From positions 310,001 to 374,000 of the forward strand of contig CANLEM010000005.1 in assembly GCA_947489685.1 (NCBI GenBank): a stretch of DNA of 64,000 nucleotides. The letters run 5' to 3'. The notes beneath the pieces were generated by a model that was given only the letters and a program-made list of their open reading frames with translations, was not told where the DNA came from and ran no database searches. Position numbers and translations under genes: made by a program. Source of the DNA: an uncultured Aquimarina sp. Its GTDB lineage: Bacteria > Bacteroidota > Bacteroidia > Flavobacteriales > Flavobacteriaceae. Of the stretch, positions 1-9,769 are shown in pieces (position 1 is the first letter of the stretch; every line of letters starts with the position of its first letter).

Positions 1-322
1 ACCACGCTTCATTACCATCAAACCCCAAAGCAAATTTATCGGTTTCGATACGTGCATGTCTAGTTTTAAGATCTGTAGTATGCTTTTCATTTCCTTCTGG
101 TTTTACCATCTCAAAAATCAACGTATTCATTTGATCAAAGGTTTGTATACCTCCGTGTGCTTCAAAAACAGCAGCAATGTCTTCTGGAAAATTTCCCGAG
201 CGATCCGCAATTACCTCTTCTTTTGACGCGTCGGAAATTACAGTTTCTTTTTTTGTCTTTGTTTCCTGTTTACAGGATATTAAAACTGTAGTACAAAGTA
301 ATAATGTGATTAGTGTTCTCAT
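1..322 (-). CDS. DUF6503-like lipoprotein, 3' part cut off by window edge
   Basis: The frame starts with ATG at 322 and is open to the window edge, giving about 107 residues. The N-terminus is a short lipoprotein signal (MRTLITLLLCTTVLISC) with the lipid-modified Cys near residue 17, so the product should sit in the envelope. The mature part contains AAVFEAHGGIQTFDQM and a GFDGNEAW motif, which resemble the DUF6503 family of Flavobacteriia lipoproteins. The function of that family is unknown. The family assignment is from memory of these motifs; the lipoprotein call is read directly. Confidence 0.7.
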   Translation of the reverse strand, partial: MRTLITLLLCTTVLISCKQETKTKKETVISDASKEEVIADRSGNFPEDIAAVFEAHGGIQTFDQMNTLIFEMVKPEGNEKHTTDLKTRHARIETDKFALGFDGNEAW

Positions 323-390
323 GTATAAGATCTATTTGAGTATTAAAACCAAAGTAGTCGTAAAACCTCAATAACCTTACAAAAATAACA

Positions 391-1710
391 TCAGGTTTTT
401 TGTTTTTTCTTCTTAGCAGCAGGAAAGAGAACATTATTTAATATCAATCGATATCCCGGAGATTTAGGGTGTAGTTCAAGTTCTGTTTTAGGATCTCCCA
501 CTAGATGTTGATAATCTTCTGGGTCATGCCCGCCATAAAAGGTAAAGAACCCTTTTCCTTTGATTCCATGAATATAACGTGCTTCACCATTGGTTTTATT
601 TTCGCCTAATACCAAAACATTAGATTTAATTTCATTAGGATTATACGCTGTAGTTTGCCCCATAAACCCCTTTACTAATGCTGTATGATTTTGACAAAGC
701 ATTGTGGGGATTGGATCCCATTTTGCCGAAAAATCCATAAGTGTAAAATAATCTGTTGTTTTAGAAATACGACGTTTTCTTGTCATATCAATAGACGAAA
801 ATTCATAAACACTAGGGCTTCGTTCTAAAGTAAAATTTTTAAAAGCAAAAGTCTTACTATAATCAATCTTAGACTGATATCCCGGTTCACTAGGGTCTCC
901 ATCAAACATAGGTTCACAAATATCTACTCCCTCGGCAGCAATAGCGATTTCAAAGCTGTCGGTAGCACTACACATGGCAAACATAAAACCGCCACCAACA
1001 ACATAATCTCTAATTTTTAATGCTACTGCTAACTTTTCATCAGATACTTTTTGATACCCCAATGATTTGGCTAATTTTTCTGCTTCGGTCTTCTCTCTTA
1101 TGTACCAAGGGGTAGCTCTATAACGATTATAGAACTTACCATACTGCCCTGTAAAATCTTCGTGGTGTAGGTGTAACCAATCATAAAGAATCAAATTATC
1201 TTCTAACACTTCGGTATCATAGATTGTTTCGTAAGGAATCTCTGCGAAGGTCAATACCATAGTAACAGCATCATCCCAAGGTTGATTTCCTTTTGGAGAA
1301 TACACGGCTATTTTTGGTGCTTTCTCCAAAATTACCGCTTCCATATTTTGAGAAGGGCTGTTTATTTCTTCTAGAATTTCTTCTGTTTCGATATCACTTA
1401 ATACCTCATATGTGACCCCTCTTATTGTACATTCTTTTCTTATACCTTCGGTATCTGGAAGGAGAAAGGATCCTCCTCTATAATTCAACAACCACTTAAC
1501 TTTTAAATCTTTGTTTAAAGTCCAATAGGTAATACCGTATGCTTTTAAGTGGTTCTGTTGTCCTTCAGAATCCATAGGAATTAATACGTAAGAAGCATAC
1601 GAATTAATAGAAAACAAAAAAAATAAAGCAATAATAAACCTTAGGCCTGACCTTTTGTTTACAGATTTTTTCTCAAAAACATTTACTATTTTAGAATGGT
1701 ACTTCGTCAT
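391..1710 (-). CDS. Secreted protein of the group often labelled 'asparagine synthetase B' in Flavobacteriia
   Basis: About 439 residues. An N-terminal hydrophobic stretch (RFIIALFFLFSINSYA) ends in a plausible signal peptidase site before SYVLIPMDSEGQ. Related proteins next to dnaB in Flavobacteriia are often named asparagine synthetase B. I see neither an N-terminal catalytic Cys with a glutaminase domain nor an SGGxDS pyrophosphatase motif, so that name is probably wrong. The start is uncertain: ATG at 1710 or 1725 both overlap the dnaB tail (dnaB ends at 1691), and there is no in-frame ATG after the dnaB stop until deep in the mature protein. Translational coupling to dnaB is likely. Function unknown. 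Confidence 0.75.
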   Translation of the reverse strand: MTKYHSKIVNVFEKKSVNKRSGLRFIIALFFLFSINSYASYVLIPMDSEGQQNHLKAYGITYWTLNKDLKVKWLLNYRGGSFLLPDTEGIRKECTIRGVTYEVLSDIETEEILEEINSPSQNMEAVILEKAPKIAVYSPKGNQPWDDAVTMVLTFAEIPYETIYDTEVLEDNLILYDWLHLHHEDFTGQYGKFYNRYRATPWYIREKTEAEKLAKSLGYQKVSDEKLAVALKIRDYVVGGGFMFAMCSATDSFEIAIAAEGVDICEPMFDGDPSEPGYQSKIDYSKTFAFKNFTLERSPSVYEFSSIDMTRKRRISKTTDYFTLMDFSAKWDPIPTMLCQNHTALVKGFMGQTTAYNPNEIKSNVLVLGENKTNGEARYIHGIKGKGFFTFYGGHDPEDYQHLVGDPKTELELHPKSPGYRLILNNVLFPAAKKKKQKT

Positions 1711-3235
1711 CGTCTTCAGAATCATTTATGCTACTCCCAAAAGCTTCGTCGGCACTAGGAAGATGGCTTGTACTAAAAGGATCTTCTTCGTCTCCTTCAT
1801 TCATTTTTGAATGAAACTCGAAAGGAGTGCTAAAGTCATCTAAGTTATCAAATTTACCTAAGTGACCAATGAATTTTAACCTAATATTGTCAAGACCACC
1901 ATTACGGTGCTTGGCCACAATGAATTCTCCTTGTCCTTGGGTAGGTGATCGTTCTTCGTCATCCCACTCGTCTATTTTATAATATTCGGGTCGGTAAATG
2001 AATGAAACTATATCCGCATCCTGCTCAATCGCTCCAGATTCACGAAGGTCACTAAGCAAAGGTCTTTTACTACCTCCTCTGGTTTCAACGGCACGAGAAA
2101 GCTGAGATAGTGCTATTACCGGTACGTTTAATTCTTTTGCCAGGGCCTTCAAGTTCCTAGAAATCGTTGATATTTCTTGTTCACGATTTCCATTTTTACC
2201 TGTTCCTCCAGCGGTCATCAATTGTAAATAATCAATAACGATCATTCTGATACCGTGCTGAGATGAAAGACGGCGCGCTTTTGCTCTTAAGTCAAAAATT
2301 GACAATGACGGTGTATCATCTATAAACAAAGGTGCTTTTTCAAGATCCTTAACCTTAACGTTAAGTTGTTCCCATTCGTGTTTTTCAAGTTTTCCGGTAC
2401 GTAATTTTTCGGAAGATAATCCGGTTTCAGAAGAAATCAAACGCGTGATCAACTGTACCGACGACATCTCCAGAGAAAAGAAAGCTACCGGAATATTTTG
2501 ACCTACTGCCATGTTTCGGGCCATAGAAAGTGTTAAAGCCGTTTTTCCCATACCCGGACGGGCAGCCACAATGATTAAATCACTTGGCTGCCATCCCGAA
2601 GTAAGCCTATCTAGTTTGTCAAAACCAGATGGGATTCCACTTAAACCTTCTTTGTTTGATATTTCCTGGATCTTCTTTTTTGCTTGAATTACTAAATTCT
2701 GAGCTGTTTCGGTTGATCTCTTTATATTTCCTTGGGTAACTTCATATAATCTGGACTCTGCCATATCCAGTAAATCAAAAACATCTGTAGTTTCATCATA
2801 TGATTCTTCAATAATTTCATTTGATATTTTGATCAAACTACGCTGAATATATTTTTGAAGAATAATACGGGCATGAAACTCAATATGGGCAGAAGAGGCT
2901 ACTTTTTGGGTTAATTGTATCAAATAATAGTCTCCTCCTGCTAATTCTAACCGAGAATCCTTCTTAAGTTGACTAGAAACCGTTAATAAGTCAATAGGCT
3001 CAGAGTTTTCAAAGAGTTTAAATATTGCCTCAAAGATGTATTGATGTGATTCTCGATAAAATACATCAGGATTAAGTATATCAATAATTTCATCGACCCC
3101 TTTTTTATCAATCATCATTGCTCCGAGCACAACTTCCTCTAAATCAACAGCTTGAGGAGGTATTTTTCCTTTCTCAAGTGAAATTACGTTCCCCCGACCA
3201 TAATTTACTTGTTGAGCTTGCTGTACTTTTTCCAT
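1691..3235 (-). CDS. dnaB: Replicative DNA helicase DnaB
   Basis: This is the hexameric 5'-3' helicase that unwinds the replication fork. It has 514 residues from the ATG at 3235. The N-terminal domain (about 25-130) is followed by a linker and the RecA-like domain. The Walker A motif ARPGMGKT lies near 225-232, and IDYLQLM and the LSQLSRAVE motif are also present. No intein interrupts it. A start at 3274 is possible but would lie at the predicted transcription start of the promoter at 3278-3306, so MEKVQQ is the better start. The C-terminus is a very acidic tail ending in EVPF, which looks like a typical SSB-style acidic tip although DnaB is not known for one. Confidence 0.97.
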   Translation of the reverse strand: MEKVQQAQQVNYGRGNVISLEKGKIPPQAVDLEEVVLGAMMIDKKGVDEIIDILNPDVFYRESHQYIFEAIFKLFENSEPIDLLTVSSQLKKDSRLELAGGDYYLIQLTQKVASSAHIEFHARIILQKYIQRSLIKISNEIIEESYDETTDVFDLLDMAESRLYEVTQGNIKRSTETAQNLVIQAKKKIQEISNKEGLSGIPSGFDKLDRLTSGWQPSDLIIVAARPGMGKTALTLSMARNMAVGQNIPVAFFSLEMSSVQLITRLISSETGLSSEKLRTGKLEKHEWEQLNVKVKDLEKAPLFIDDTPSLSIFDLRAKARRLSSQHGIRMIVIDYLQLMTAGGTGKNGNREQEISTISRNLKALAKELNVPVIALSQLSRAVETRGGSKRPLLSDLRESGAIEQDADIVSFIYRPEYYKIDEWDDEERSPTQGQGEFIVAKHRNGGLDNIRLKFIGHLGKFDNLDDFSTPFEFHSKMNEGDEEDPFSTSHLPSADEAFGSSINDSEDDDEVPF

Positions 3236-3277
3236 AACTACGAATGTAAAAAAATTGTAAAGAGATCTACCCAATTA

Positions 3278-3306
3278 CAAAGATACGAATGTTCACCGGT
3301 CTTCAA
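3278..3306 (-). promoter_or_regulatory. Bacteroidota-type promoter for dnaB
   Basis: On the minus strand TATCTTTG (3285-3278) matches TAnnTTTG. A TTG (3306-3304) lies 18 bp upstream, close to the family spacing of 19. Transcription would start around 3270, which supports the ATG at 3235. Confidence 0.6.
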
Positions 3307-3348
3307 CAAATGAACTGTTAATAAGTAAATTTTATTGTTAATAAGCAT

Positions 3349-3379
3349 AAAAAAATCTGAAGTCCAAAACTTCAGATTT
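3349..3379 (-). terminator. Intrinsic terminator after accA
   Basis: A perfect 10-bp stem (AAATCTGAAG / CTTCAGATTT) with a 7-nt loop is followed on the minus strand by a run of seven T. It separates accA from dnaB. Confidence 0.85.
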
Positions 3380-3403
3380 AGGTAGTAAGTGGTTTTTTAA
3401 GGG

Positions 3404-4357
3404 TTACCCTTTAAAAACTCCCATATCTGCATATTTATTCATTCTCTTTTCGACTAATTCTTCTGGTGATAAGTTTTTAAATTCTTCATAAGAAGATGAA
3501 ATTCTATCTCGAACTGTCTTAAATATTTTTTCTCGATCACTATGAGCTCCTCCGATAGGTTCTTTCACAATTTCATCGATCAATTTTTGTTTTTTCATAT
3601 CCGTAGCGGTAAGCTTCAATGCTTCGGCGGCTTGTTCTTTAAACTCCCAACTACGCCATAGTATAGATGAACATGATTCTGGAGAAATTACCGAATACCA
3701 TGTGTTTTCTAGCATTAACACCTTATCTCCTACACCAATACCCAAAGCTCCACCACTTGCTCCCTCACCAATGATCACAACAATAATCGGAACTTTAAGG
3801 CGAGTCATTTCAAGGATATTTCTAGCAATCGCTTCACCTTGACCACGTTCTTCGGCTTCTAATCCCGGGTATGCTCCCGGGGTATCTACAAAACATACCA
3901 CAGGTATATTAAATTTTTCGGCACTCTTCATTAAACGAAGTGCTTTTCGATATCCTTCGGGGTTTGCCATACCAAAATTACGATACTGTCTCGTTTTGGT
4001 ATTAAATCCTTTTTGTTGACCAACAAACATAAAGCTTTGATTACCTATTTTTCCTAGACCACCAATCATTGCTTTATCATCTTTTACATTACGATCACCA
4101 TGTAATTCTAAAAACGATTCTCCACAAATTGCATCAATATAATCAAGGGTATAAGGTCTTGATGGATGTCTAGACAACTGTACGCGTTGCCATGGTGTTA
4201 AGTTTTTATATATATCTTTTTTGGTCTCTTTCAGCTTTTTTTCAATCTGCTTGCAGGTATCTGTTACATCAACTTCACTTTCTTGACCTATAGCACAAGC
4301 TTTTTCGAACTGCTCTTCGAGTTCTTTAATTGGGAGTTCAAATTCTAAATATTCCAT
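3404..4357 (-). CDS. accA: Acetyl-CoA carboxylase carboxyltransferase subunit alpha
   Basis: With AccD this subunit transfers the carboxyl group from carboxybiotin to acetyl-CoA, giving malonyl-CoA for fatty-acid synthesis. The 317 residues are the normal length. The CoA-binding and oxyanion motifs DTPGAYPG (about 158-165) and [12 protein letters not shown] (about 197-208) are intact. It lies 51 bp downstream of the EamA transporter gene on the same strand, so it is probably the last gene of the tgt-lptG-EamA-accA transcript, ended by the terminator at 3349-3379. Confidence 0.97.
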   Translation of the reverse strand: MEYLEFELPIKELEEQFEKACAIGQESEVDVTDTCKQIEKKLKETKKDIYKNLTPWQRVQLSRHPSRPYTLDYIDAICGESFLELHGDRNVKDDKAMIGGLGKIGNQSFMFVGQQKGFNTKTRQYRNFGMANPEGYRKALRLMKSAEKFNIPVVCFVDTPGAYPGLEAEERGQGEAIARNILEMTRLKVPIIVVIIGEGASGGALGIGVGDKVLMLENTWYSVISPESCSSILWRSWEFKEQAAEALKLTATDMKKQKLIDEIVKEPIGGAHSDREKIFKTVRDRISSSYEEFKNLSPEELVEKRMNKYADMGVFKG

Positions 4358-4408
4358 AATAAGAATATGATTTATGTTAACTAGGGTTAGCTGACAAATA
4401 TAAAAACT

Positions 4409-5341
4409 TTACTTCGTAATGTCGTGCAAACTTGAAGGACTTTTTCTTTTTTTAGCATTCTTTAGTATTCCGTTTACTATTACTGTACTAAGAATGATCA
4501 AAGCTCCAAAATAGAATTGCGAACTCATTTTTTCTGCTTCGCCAAAAATTAAGAAAGCTAATAATATGCCATATACCGGCTCGAGATTGACGGTAAGCAT
4601 CACTGTATAAGGGCTCAAGTATTTCATAACATGAACAGATCCTATAAAAGCATAGGCTGTGCATACAGAAGCTAAAATGAACATATACATCCAATCTTGA
4701 GTAGATAGTTGAAAGAAAGTAATCGTAAACCCTTCTGTTTCTTTTCCAAAAACAGTTAACACCCCAAGATATATAGTAATAACTCCAACACCACTCAATA
4801 ATTCATAAAAAGATATCATAGAGGGGTCATACTGCTTAGCTATTTTACCATTGATTAACGAAAATATTGATGATAACAAAGCAGAACACAAGGCATACAG
4901 TATTCCGAGAAAATAATCTCCTTCTACTTTAAAAATAATATATAGACCTACAATAACTAATACTCCGAAAAGAATTTCATACCAAATTACTTTTCTTTTG
5001 TAAAAAATAGGTTCTAGTATAGCAGTAAAAAAAGCTCCTGTAGACATCATTGCCAAAGTTATAGATACATTTGAGACTTTAATCGCTGCAAAAAATGTTA
5101 TCCAGTGTAAAGCAATAATTACACCTGCAAAAAAAAGAGTAAAAAATAGTTTTCTTGAAAGGGTAAGTGATATTTTTTTTAAATAAATGTATCCTAGAAT
5201 AAAGAATGAAGCTAGTAACATTCTATACCAAACCAAGGGTATGGCTTCGATCGAAATTAATTCTCCCAATATGGCAGTAAAACCCCAAATAAATATTATA
5301 AAATGTAAATGAAGGTAATTTTGAAGCTTAACGTTTGGCAT
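4409..5341 (-). CDS. EamA/DMT-family permease
   Basis: 310 residues with about ten hydrophobic segments arranged as two repeated EamA halves. The first half has the IIFIWGFTAILGELIS and VWYRMLLASFFILG motifs; the second has SPYTVMLTVNLEPVYGILLAFLIFGE. These are inner-membrane drug/metabolite-type transporters, usually exporters of amino acids or metabolites; the substrate cannot be told. The start overlaps the end of lptG by 14 bp, so the two are translationally coupled. Confidence 0.88.
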   Translation of the reverse strand: MPNVKLQNYLHLHFIIFIWGFTAILGELISIEAIPLVWYRMLLASFFILGYIYLKKISLTLSRKLFFTLFFAGVIIALHWITFFAAIKVSNVSITLAMMSTGAFFTAILEPIFYKRKVIWYEILFGVLVIVGLYIIFKVEGDYFLGILYALCSALLSSIFSLINGKIAKQYDPSMISFYELLSGVGVITIYLGVLTVFGKETEGFTITFFQLSTQDWMYMFILASVCTAYAFIGSVHVMKYLSPYTVMLTVNLEPVYGILLAFLIFGEAEKMSSQFYFGALIILSTVIVNGILKNAKKRKSPSSLHDITK

Positions 5342-6398
5342 TATACAATAAATAAATAGCTAATAAACCAAAAGACACATTAGGAAACCACACTGCCACA
5401 ATTGGTGGAAAATCCGATTGATTAGCCAAGGTACCTAAAACTTTATCGAAAAATATAAAAACAAATGCTAGTGATATTCCAACTGCCAAATTTACTCCCA
5501 TCCCTCCTCTTCTTTTCATAGAGGACACGGCTACTCCAATAATGGTTAAAATAAAAGCCGAGATGGGTATACTCCATCTTTTATAAGCCACTACTTTATA
5601 TCGGTTGATATCTGATGAGCCTCTTTTACTTTCTTTTTCTATAAACTCGCTTAACTGAACATAATTTAAGGTCTCGGCGACATAAGTTACGGGAGTAAAC
5701 TCATCTATATTAAATGGTAATACGGTATCTTTTTTTATCGCCTGTTCTAAAATATCTTTATCTTCTAAAACTGTACGCTTCACAAAATTCTTTAGCTCGT
5801 AAATACTATCTTTAAATGTAATTTTTCTAGCAGAAATCTTGGTTTTTAAAACATTACCATCAAAATATTCTAAAGTAAAGTTAGTAGCAGACTTTTCTAA
5901 AGGTTTAAAGTTATTTGCATACAAAAAGATACTATCATTTAATTGTCGATATACATTCTTAGTTTCTTGTACTTTTCTACCTTTTTTTAGATAGGAATAC
6001 TTAAATTCATTAAACCCCTGACTTGCTTTGGGTGCCAAAAACAATCCCATCGCCAATGCGCCGATACAAATGATTATGGCGCCAATCATATATGGTCTTA
6101 AAAATCTCCAAAAGGAAACACCTGAGCTTAAAAAGGCTATAATTTCGGTTTTATTAGCAAGTTTTGATGTAAACCAAATTACGGATAGAAATACAAACAA
6201 CGGAAACAATAAATTTGCAAAATAAACCGTAAAATCTAGATAGTACCCGATAACCGCCTCTACAGGAACCTTATGCTCTAACATATTATCAATTTTCTCA
6301 GACAAATCCACGATTATTCCGATAGGAATAAATAGTAAAATCATCGTAAAAAATGTTCCCAAGTACCGTTTAAGTATATACCAATCTAGAATTTTCAA
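5328..6398 (-). CDS. lptG: LptF/LptG-type LPS export permease (YjgP/YjgQ family)
   Basis: 356 residues. Three N-terminal membrane segments, a periplasmic beta-rich region (about 130-265) and three C-terminal membrane segments give the standard LptF/LptG layout. This subunit works with the LptB ATPase to extract lipopolysaccharide from the inner membrane and pass it to LptC. The N-terminus MKILDWYILKRYLGTFF is typical. Only one such gene is here, so the LptF partner must be elsewhere; G rather than F is chosen by resemblance only. It starts 1 bp after the tgt stop. Confidence 0.85.
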   Translation of the reverse strand: MKILDWYILKRYLGTFFTMILLFIPIGIIVDLSEKIDNMLEHKVPVEAVIGYYLDFTVYFANLLFPLFVFLSVIWFTSKLANKTEIIAFLSSGVSFWRFLRPYMIGAIIICIGALAMGLFLAPKASQGFNEFKYSYLKKGRKVQETKNVYRQLNDSIFLYANNFKPLEKSATNFTLEYFDGNVLKTKISARKITFKDSIYELKNFVKRTVLEDKDILEQAIKKDTVLPFNIDEFTPVTYVAETLNYVQLSEFIEKESKRGSSDINRYKVVAYKRWSIPISAFILTIIGVAVSSMKRRGGMGVNLAVGISLAFVFIFFDKVLGTLANQSDFPPIVAVWFPNVSFGLLAIYLLYNAKR

Positions 6399-6399
6399 A

Positions 6400-7530
6400 T
6401 TACAATCTTTTATCCATTTGTTTAACCATCATATTTTTCCAGGAATTAAAATCTCCTGCTAAGATATGTTTTCTTGCTTCTCTTGTCAACCATAAATAAA
6501 ACCCTAAATTATGTATCGTTGCAATTTGTCTTCCCAACATTTCATTCACCGAAAAAAGATGTCTTAAATACGCCTTAGAATACTCTGTATCCACAAAGGT
6601 GATTCCCATTTCGTCAATAGGAGAAAAATCATCTTCCCATTTTTTGTTCTTTATATTAATAGTTCCATGCGCTGTAAAAAGCATTCCGTTACGTCCATTA
6701 CGGGTAGGCATAACACAATCAAACATATCAACACCCAACGCAATATTTTCTAAAATATTTATGGGAGTACCTACTCCCATTAAGTATCTCGGTTTATCTT
6801 CTGGCAAAATATTCGTCACCACTTCGGTCATGGCATACATCTCTTCTGCCGGTTCTCCTACCGATAATCCACCAATAGCATTTCCTACTGCTCCCGCATT
6901 GGCAATATACTCGGCCGACTGCATTCTAAGGTCTTTATACGTACTTCCTTGCACAATTGGAAAAAAAGCCTGATCATATCCATATTTAACCGGAATTTTT
7001 TCTAAATGTTGCATACAACGATCTAACCACCTGTGTGTCATATGCATACTTCGCTTAGCATAATGATAATCACATGGGTAAGGTGTACATTCATCAAACG
7101 CCATAATGATATCTGCCCCAATGGTACGTTGGATCTCCATCACATTTTCTGGTGTAAATACATGATACGACCCATCAATATGTGATTTAAATTTTACCCC
7201 TTCTTCTTTAATTTTTCGATTAGCAGATAAAGAATATACTTGATAACCTCCGCTATCTGTAAGAATATTTCGATCCCAATTCATAAATTTATGAAGGCCG
7301 CCAGCCTTTTCTAAAATTGGAGTTTGAGGTCTTAGATATAGATGATAGGTATTTCCCAGGATAATATCTGGATTAATATCATTTTTCAGTTCACGTTGAT
7401 GCACCCCTTTAACCGTAGCAACGGTACCCACCGGCATAAAAATTGGAGTTTCGATACTACCGTGATCTGTTGTTATTTTTCCTGCTCTAGCCTTACTTTG
7501 AGCATCTTTGGATAAAAGGTCAAATTGCAT
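6400..7530 (-). CDS. tgt: tRNA-guanine transglycosylase (queuosine biosynthesis)
   Basis: It exchanges guanine 34 for preQ1 in tRNAs with GUN anticodons. The 376 residues are the full family length. The catalytic acid D92 (LTDSGGYQ) and the nucleophile D271 (DMFDCVMPTRNGRNG) are present, as is the GGLSVGE motif (220-226). The usual zinc site is not: the region equivalent to the C-x-C-x2-C ligands (about 302-325, PIDEMGITFVDTEYSKAY) has no Cys, although the later His (H340) remains. I believe other Flavobacteriia share this loss, so the enzyme is probably active. First gene of the operon with lptG. Confidence 0.95.
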   Translation of the reverse strand: MQFDLLSKDAQSKARAGKITTDHGSIETPIFMPVGTVATVKGVHQRELKNDINPDIILGNTYHLYLRPQTPILEKAGGLHKFMNWDRNILTDSGGYQVYSLSANRKIKEEGVKFKSHIDGSYHVFTPENVMEIQRTIGADIIMAFDECTPYPCDYHYAKRSMHMTHRWLDRCMQHLEKIPVKYGYDQAFFPIVQGSTYKDLRMQSAEYIANAGAVGNAIGGLSVGEPAEEMYAMTEVVTNILPEDKPRYLMGVGTPINILENIALGVDMFDCVMPTRNGRNGMLFTAHGTINIKNKKWEDDFSPIDEMGITFVDTEYSKAYLRHLFSVNEMLGRQIATIHNLGFYLWLTREARKHILAGDFNSWKNMMVKQMDKRL

Positions 7531-7646
7531 ATTTTCATTTTGGTAGAGCGCAAAGATAACTAACTAAAGTCACATTGATAAACTTAGGTTTTCGAAAACT
7601 TTTTGTTATTAACATTAGTTTCTTAATTAAAAGCTGCCTCTACATT

Positions 7647-7676
7647 TTGTCGCAGCATTCAAAACCTGTATTTTTG
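7647..7676 (+). promoter_or_regulatory. Promoter for the split transketolase genes
   Basis: TTG at 7647-7649 and TATTTTTG at 7669-7676 (TAnnTTTG) are 19 bp apart, the Bacteroidota sigma-A arrangement. The transketolase ATG at 7707 is about 25 bp downstream of the expected start of transcription. Confidence 0.7.
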
Positions 7677-7706
7677 GGGCTTTATTATCAAGAAATCAGC
7701 ACCATA

Positions 7707-8552
7707 ATGCCAAAAACGAAACAATTAGAAGATTTTGCAACTCAGGTTCGTAGAGATATTCTACGTCAAGTACACAAAGTAAACTCTGGACACCCAGGAG
7801 GTTCTCTTGGATGTACAGAATTTTTTGTAGCTCTATATCAAGAAATTCTTGATAGAAAAGATGATTTTGATATGGATGGAATTGGAGAAGATCTTTTCTT
7901 CTTATCCAACGGTCATATCTCTCCTGTTTATTATAGTGTATTGGCTCGAAGCGGATATTTTCCGGTAGAAGAGCTTAACACATTTAGATTAATAAACAGT
8001 AGACTACAAGGACACCCAACAACACACGAAGGCCTTCCCGGAGTGCGAATTGCTTCAGGATCATTGGGTCAAGGAATGTCTGTAGCTCTTGGAGCTGCAC
8101 AAGCTAAAAAATTAAATGGTGATGATCATTTGGTATATAGTTTACATGGAGATGGAGAATTACAAGAAGGACAAAATTGGGAAGCTATTATGTATGCCGC
8201 AGGAAAAAAGGTAGATAACCTTATTTCTACAATAGACCTTAATGGTAAACAAATTGATGGCGCTACGGATGATGTACTTCCTATGGGAGACTTAAAAGCT
8301 AAATTTGAAGCTTTTGGTTGGGATGTTATGGAAATCAAAGACGGTAATAATATTACTGCAGTAATTGAAGGATTAGCAGAAGCTAAAAGCAGAACAGGAA
8401 AAGGTAAACCGGTATGTGTATTACTTTATACAGTAATGGGTCATGGTGTAGATTTTATGATGCATACACATGCTTGGCATGGTAAAGCCCCTAATGATGA
8501 ACAACTAGAGGTTGCTTTGGCTCAAAACCCTGAAACCCTTGGGGACTATTAA
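7707..8552 (+). CDS. tktA: Transketolase, N-terminal (thiamine pyrophosphate-binding) subunit
   Basis: The start at 7707 (MPKTKQLEDF) gives 281 residues. A longer reading from 7575 would run through the promoter. NSGHPGGSLG (about 26-35) and the TPP motif HGDGELQEG (147-155) followed by DLNGKQIDG mark the pyrophosphate-binding half. Together with the next gene it makes the two-chain transketolase of the non-oxidative pentose phosphate pathway, which is common in Bacteroidota. The subunit genes are 19 bp apart. Confidence 0.93.
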   Translation: MPKTKQLEDFATQVRRDILRQVHKVNSGHPGGSLGCTEFFVALYQEILDRKDDFDMDGIGEDLFFLSNGHISPVYYSVLARSGYFPVEELNTFRLINSRLQGHPTTHEGLPGVRIASGSLGQGMSVALGAAQAKKLNGDDHLVYSLHGDGELQEGQNWEAIMYAAGKKVDNLISTIDLNGKQIDGATDDVLPMGDLKAKFEAFGWDVMEIKDGNNITAVIEGLAEAKSRTGKGKPVCVLLYTVMGHGVDFMMHTHAWHGKAPNDEQLEVALAQNPETLGDY

Positions 8553-8571
8553 TTCCTAATTAAAAAACGAA

Positions 8572-9525
8572 ATGAAAAAATATATAGATACAGGAAAAAA
8601 AGATACACGTTCTGGTTTTGGAGCTGGTTTAGAAGAATTAGGTAAAACAAATGAAAATGTAGTTGCATTATGTGCCGATTTGATTGGTTCATTAAAAATG
8701 GATGCTTTTATTGCAAACCATCCCGAGCGTTTTTTTCAGATTGGTATTGCAGAAGCTAATATGATGGGTATCGCTGCGGGGTTAACGGTAGGAGGTAAAA
8801 TTCCGTTTACCGGAACCTTTGCTAACTTTTCTACTGGTCGCGTATACGATCAAATTCGCCAATCTATTGCTTACAGTGATAAAAATGTAAAAATTTGTGC
8901 TTCGCATGCTGGATTAACGTTAGGAGAAGATGGGGCAACTCATCAAATTCTTGAAGATATCGGTTTAATGAAGATGCTACCAGGAATGACCGTGATAAAT
9001 ACTTGTGATTATAATCAAACAAAGGCGGCTACAATAGCAATTGCAGATCATCACGGACCTGTTTATCTAAGATTTGGAAGGCCAAAAGTAGCAAATTTTA
9101 CGGCTGAAGATCAAAAATTTGAAATAGGAAAAGCCGTTTTACTACAAGAAGGAACAGATGTAACCATAGTAGCTACAGGACATCTTGTATGGGAAGCTCT
9201 TCAGGCTGCAGAAACCTTACATGCCCAAGGGATTAGTGCAGAAGTGATTAATATACATACTATTAAACCATTAGATGACGAAGCTATCCTAAACTCTGTA
9301 AAGAAAACAGGTTGTATCGTTACGGCAGAAGAACATAATTTCTTAGGTGGTTTAGGAGAAAGTGTATCAAGAGTACTTGCAAAAAACCACCCTACTCCTC
9401 AAGAATTTATCGCGACCAACGATACTTTTGGAGAAAGCGGAACACCAGCGCAGCTTATGGAAAAGTATGGCCTAAATGCTAATGCTATAAGTAATGCGGT
9501 ACATAAAGTAATCAAAAGAAAATAA
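8572..9525 (+). CDS. tktB: Transketolase, C-terminal (pyrimidine-binding) subunit
   Basis: 317 residues, carrying the central pyrimidine-binding domain (FQIGIAEANMMGIAAGL with the catalytic Glu) and the C-terminal domain (AEEHNFLGGLGESV, TFGESGTP). It is the partner of the preceding subunit. It is followed by a strong terminator at 9547-9583, so the pair forms a two-gene operon. A DXP synthase-like split protein is the alternative, but the pairing with a transketolase N-half favours transketolase. Confidence 0.93.
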   Translation: MKKYIDTGKKDTRSGFGAGLEELGKTNENVVALCADLIGSLKMDAFIANHPERFFQIGIAEANMMGIAAGLTVGGKIPFTGTFANFSTGRVYDQIRQSIAYSDKNVKICASHAGLTLGEDGATHQILEDIGLMKMLPGMTVINTCDYNQTKAATIAIADHHGPVYLRFGRPKVANFTAEDQKFEIGKAVLLQEGTDVTIVATGHLVWEALQAAETLHAQGISAEVINIHTIKPLDDEAILNSVKKTGCIVTAEEHNFLGGLGESVSRVLAKNHPTPQEFIATNDTFGESGTPAQLMEKYGLNANAISNAVHKVIKRK

Positions 9526-9546
9526 AGATCAATTTTCTTTCTCGCA

Positions 9547-9583
9547 AACAACCTTCTGATACTATCAGGAGGTTGTTTTTTTA
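9547..9583 (+). terminator. Intrinsic terminator of the transketolase operon
   Basis: A 15-bp stem (9547-9561 with 9563-9577, one G-U pair) is followed by a T run. Confidence 0.85.
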
Positions 9584-9769
9584 TTATCATTAAACAACCT
9601 AAAAGCTGCAGCAATATATTTGCGTACATAAACTTCTAAATTACTTTCAAAGCTTATGGCAAGCTTTTTGCATGTTATTGAAGAATAAAAAAAAACAGCC
9701 AACGTTTAATAAACACCAGCCATAATACTAAATCATTTTAATTATTTATTAATCAAAAATTATTTCACA

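Noticed and set aside
391..1710. Asparagine synthetase function
   Set aside because: The common database label does not fit: no catalytic N-terminal Cys, no glutaminase domain, and a signal peptide is present.
1691..3235. Intein in DnaB
   Set aside because: The helicase motifs are continuous and the length is normal.
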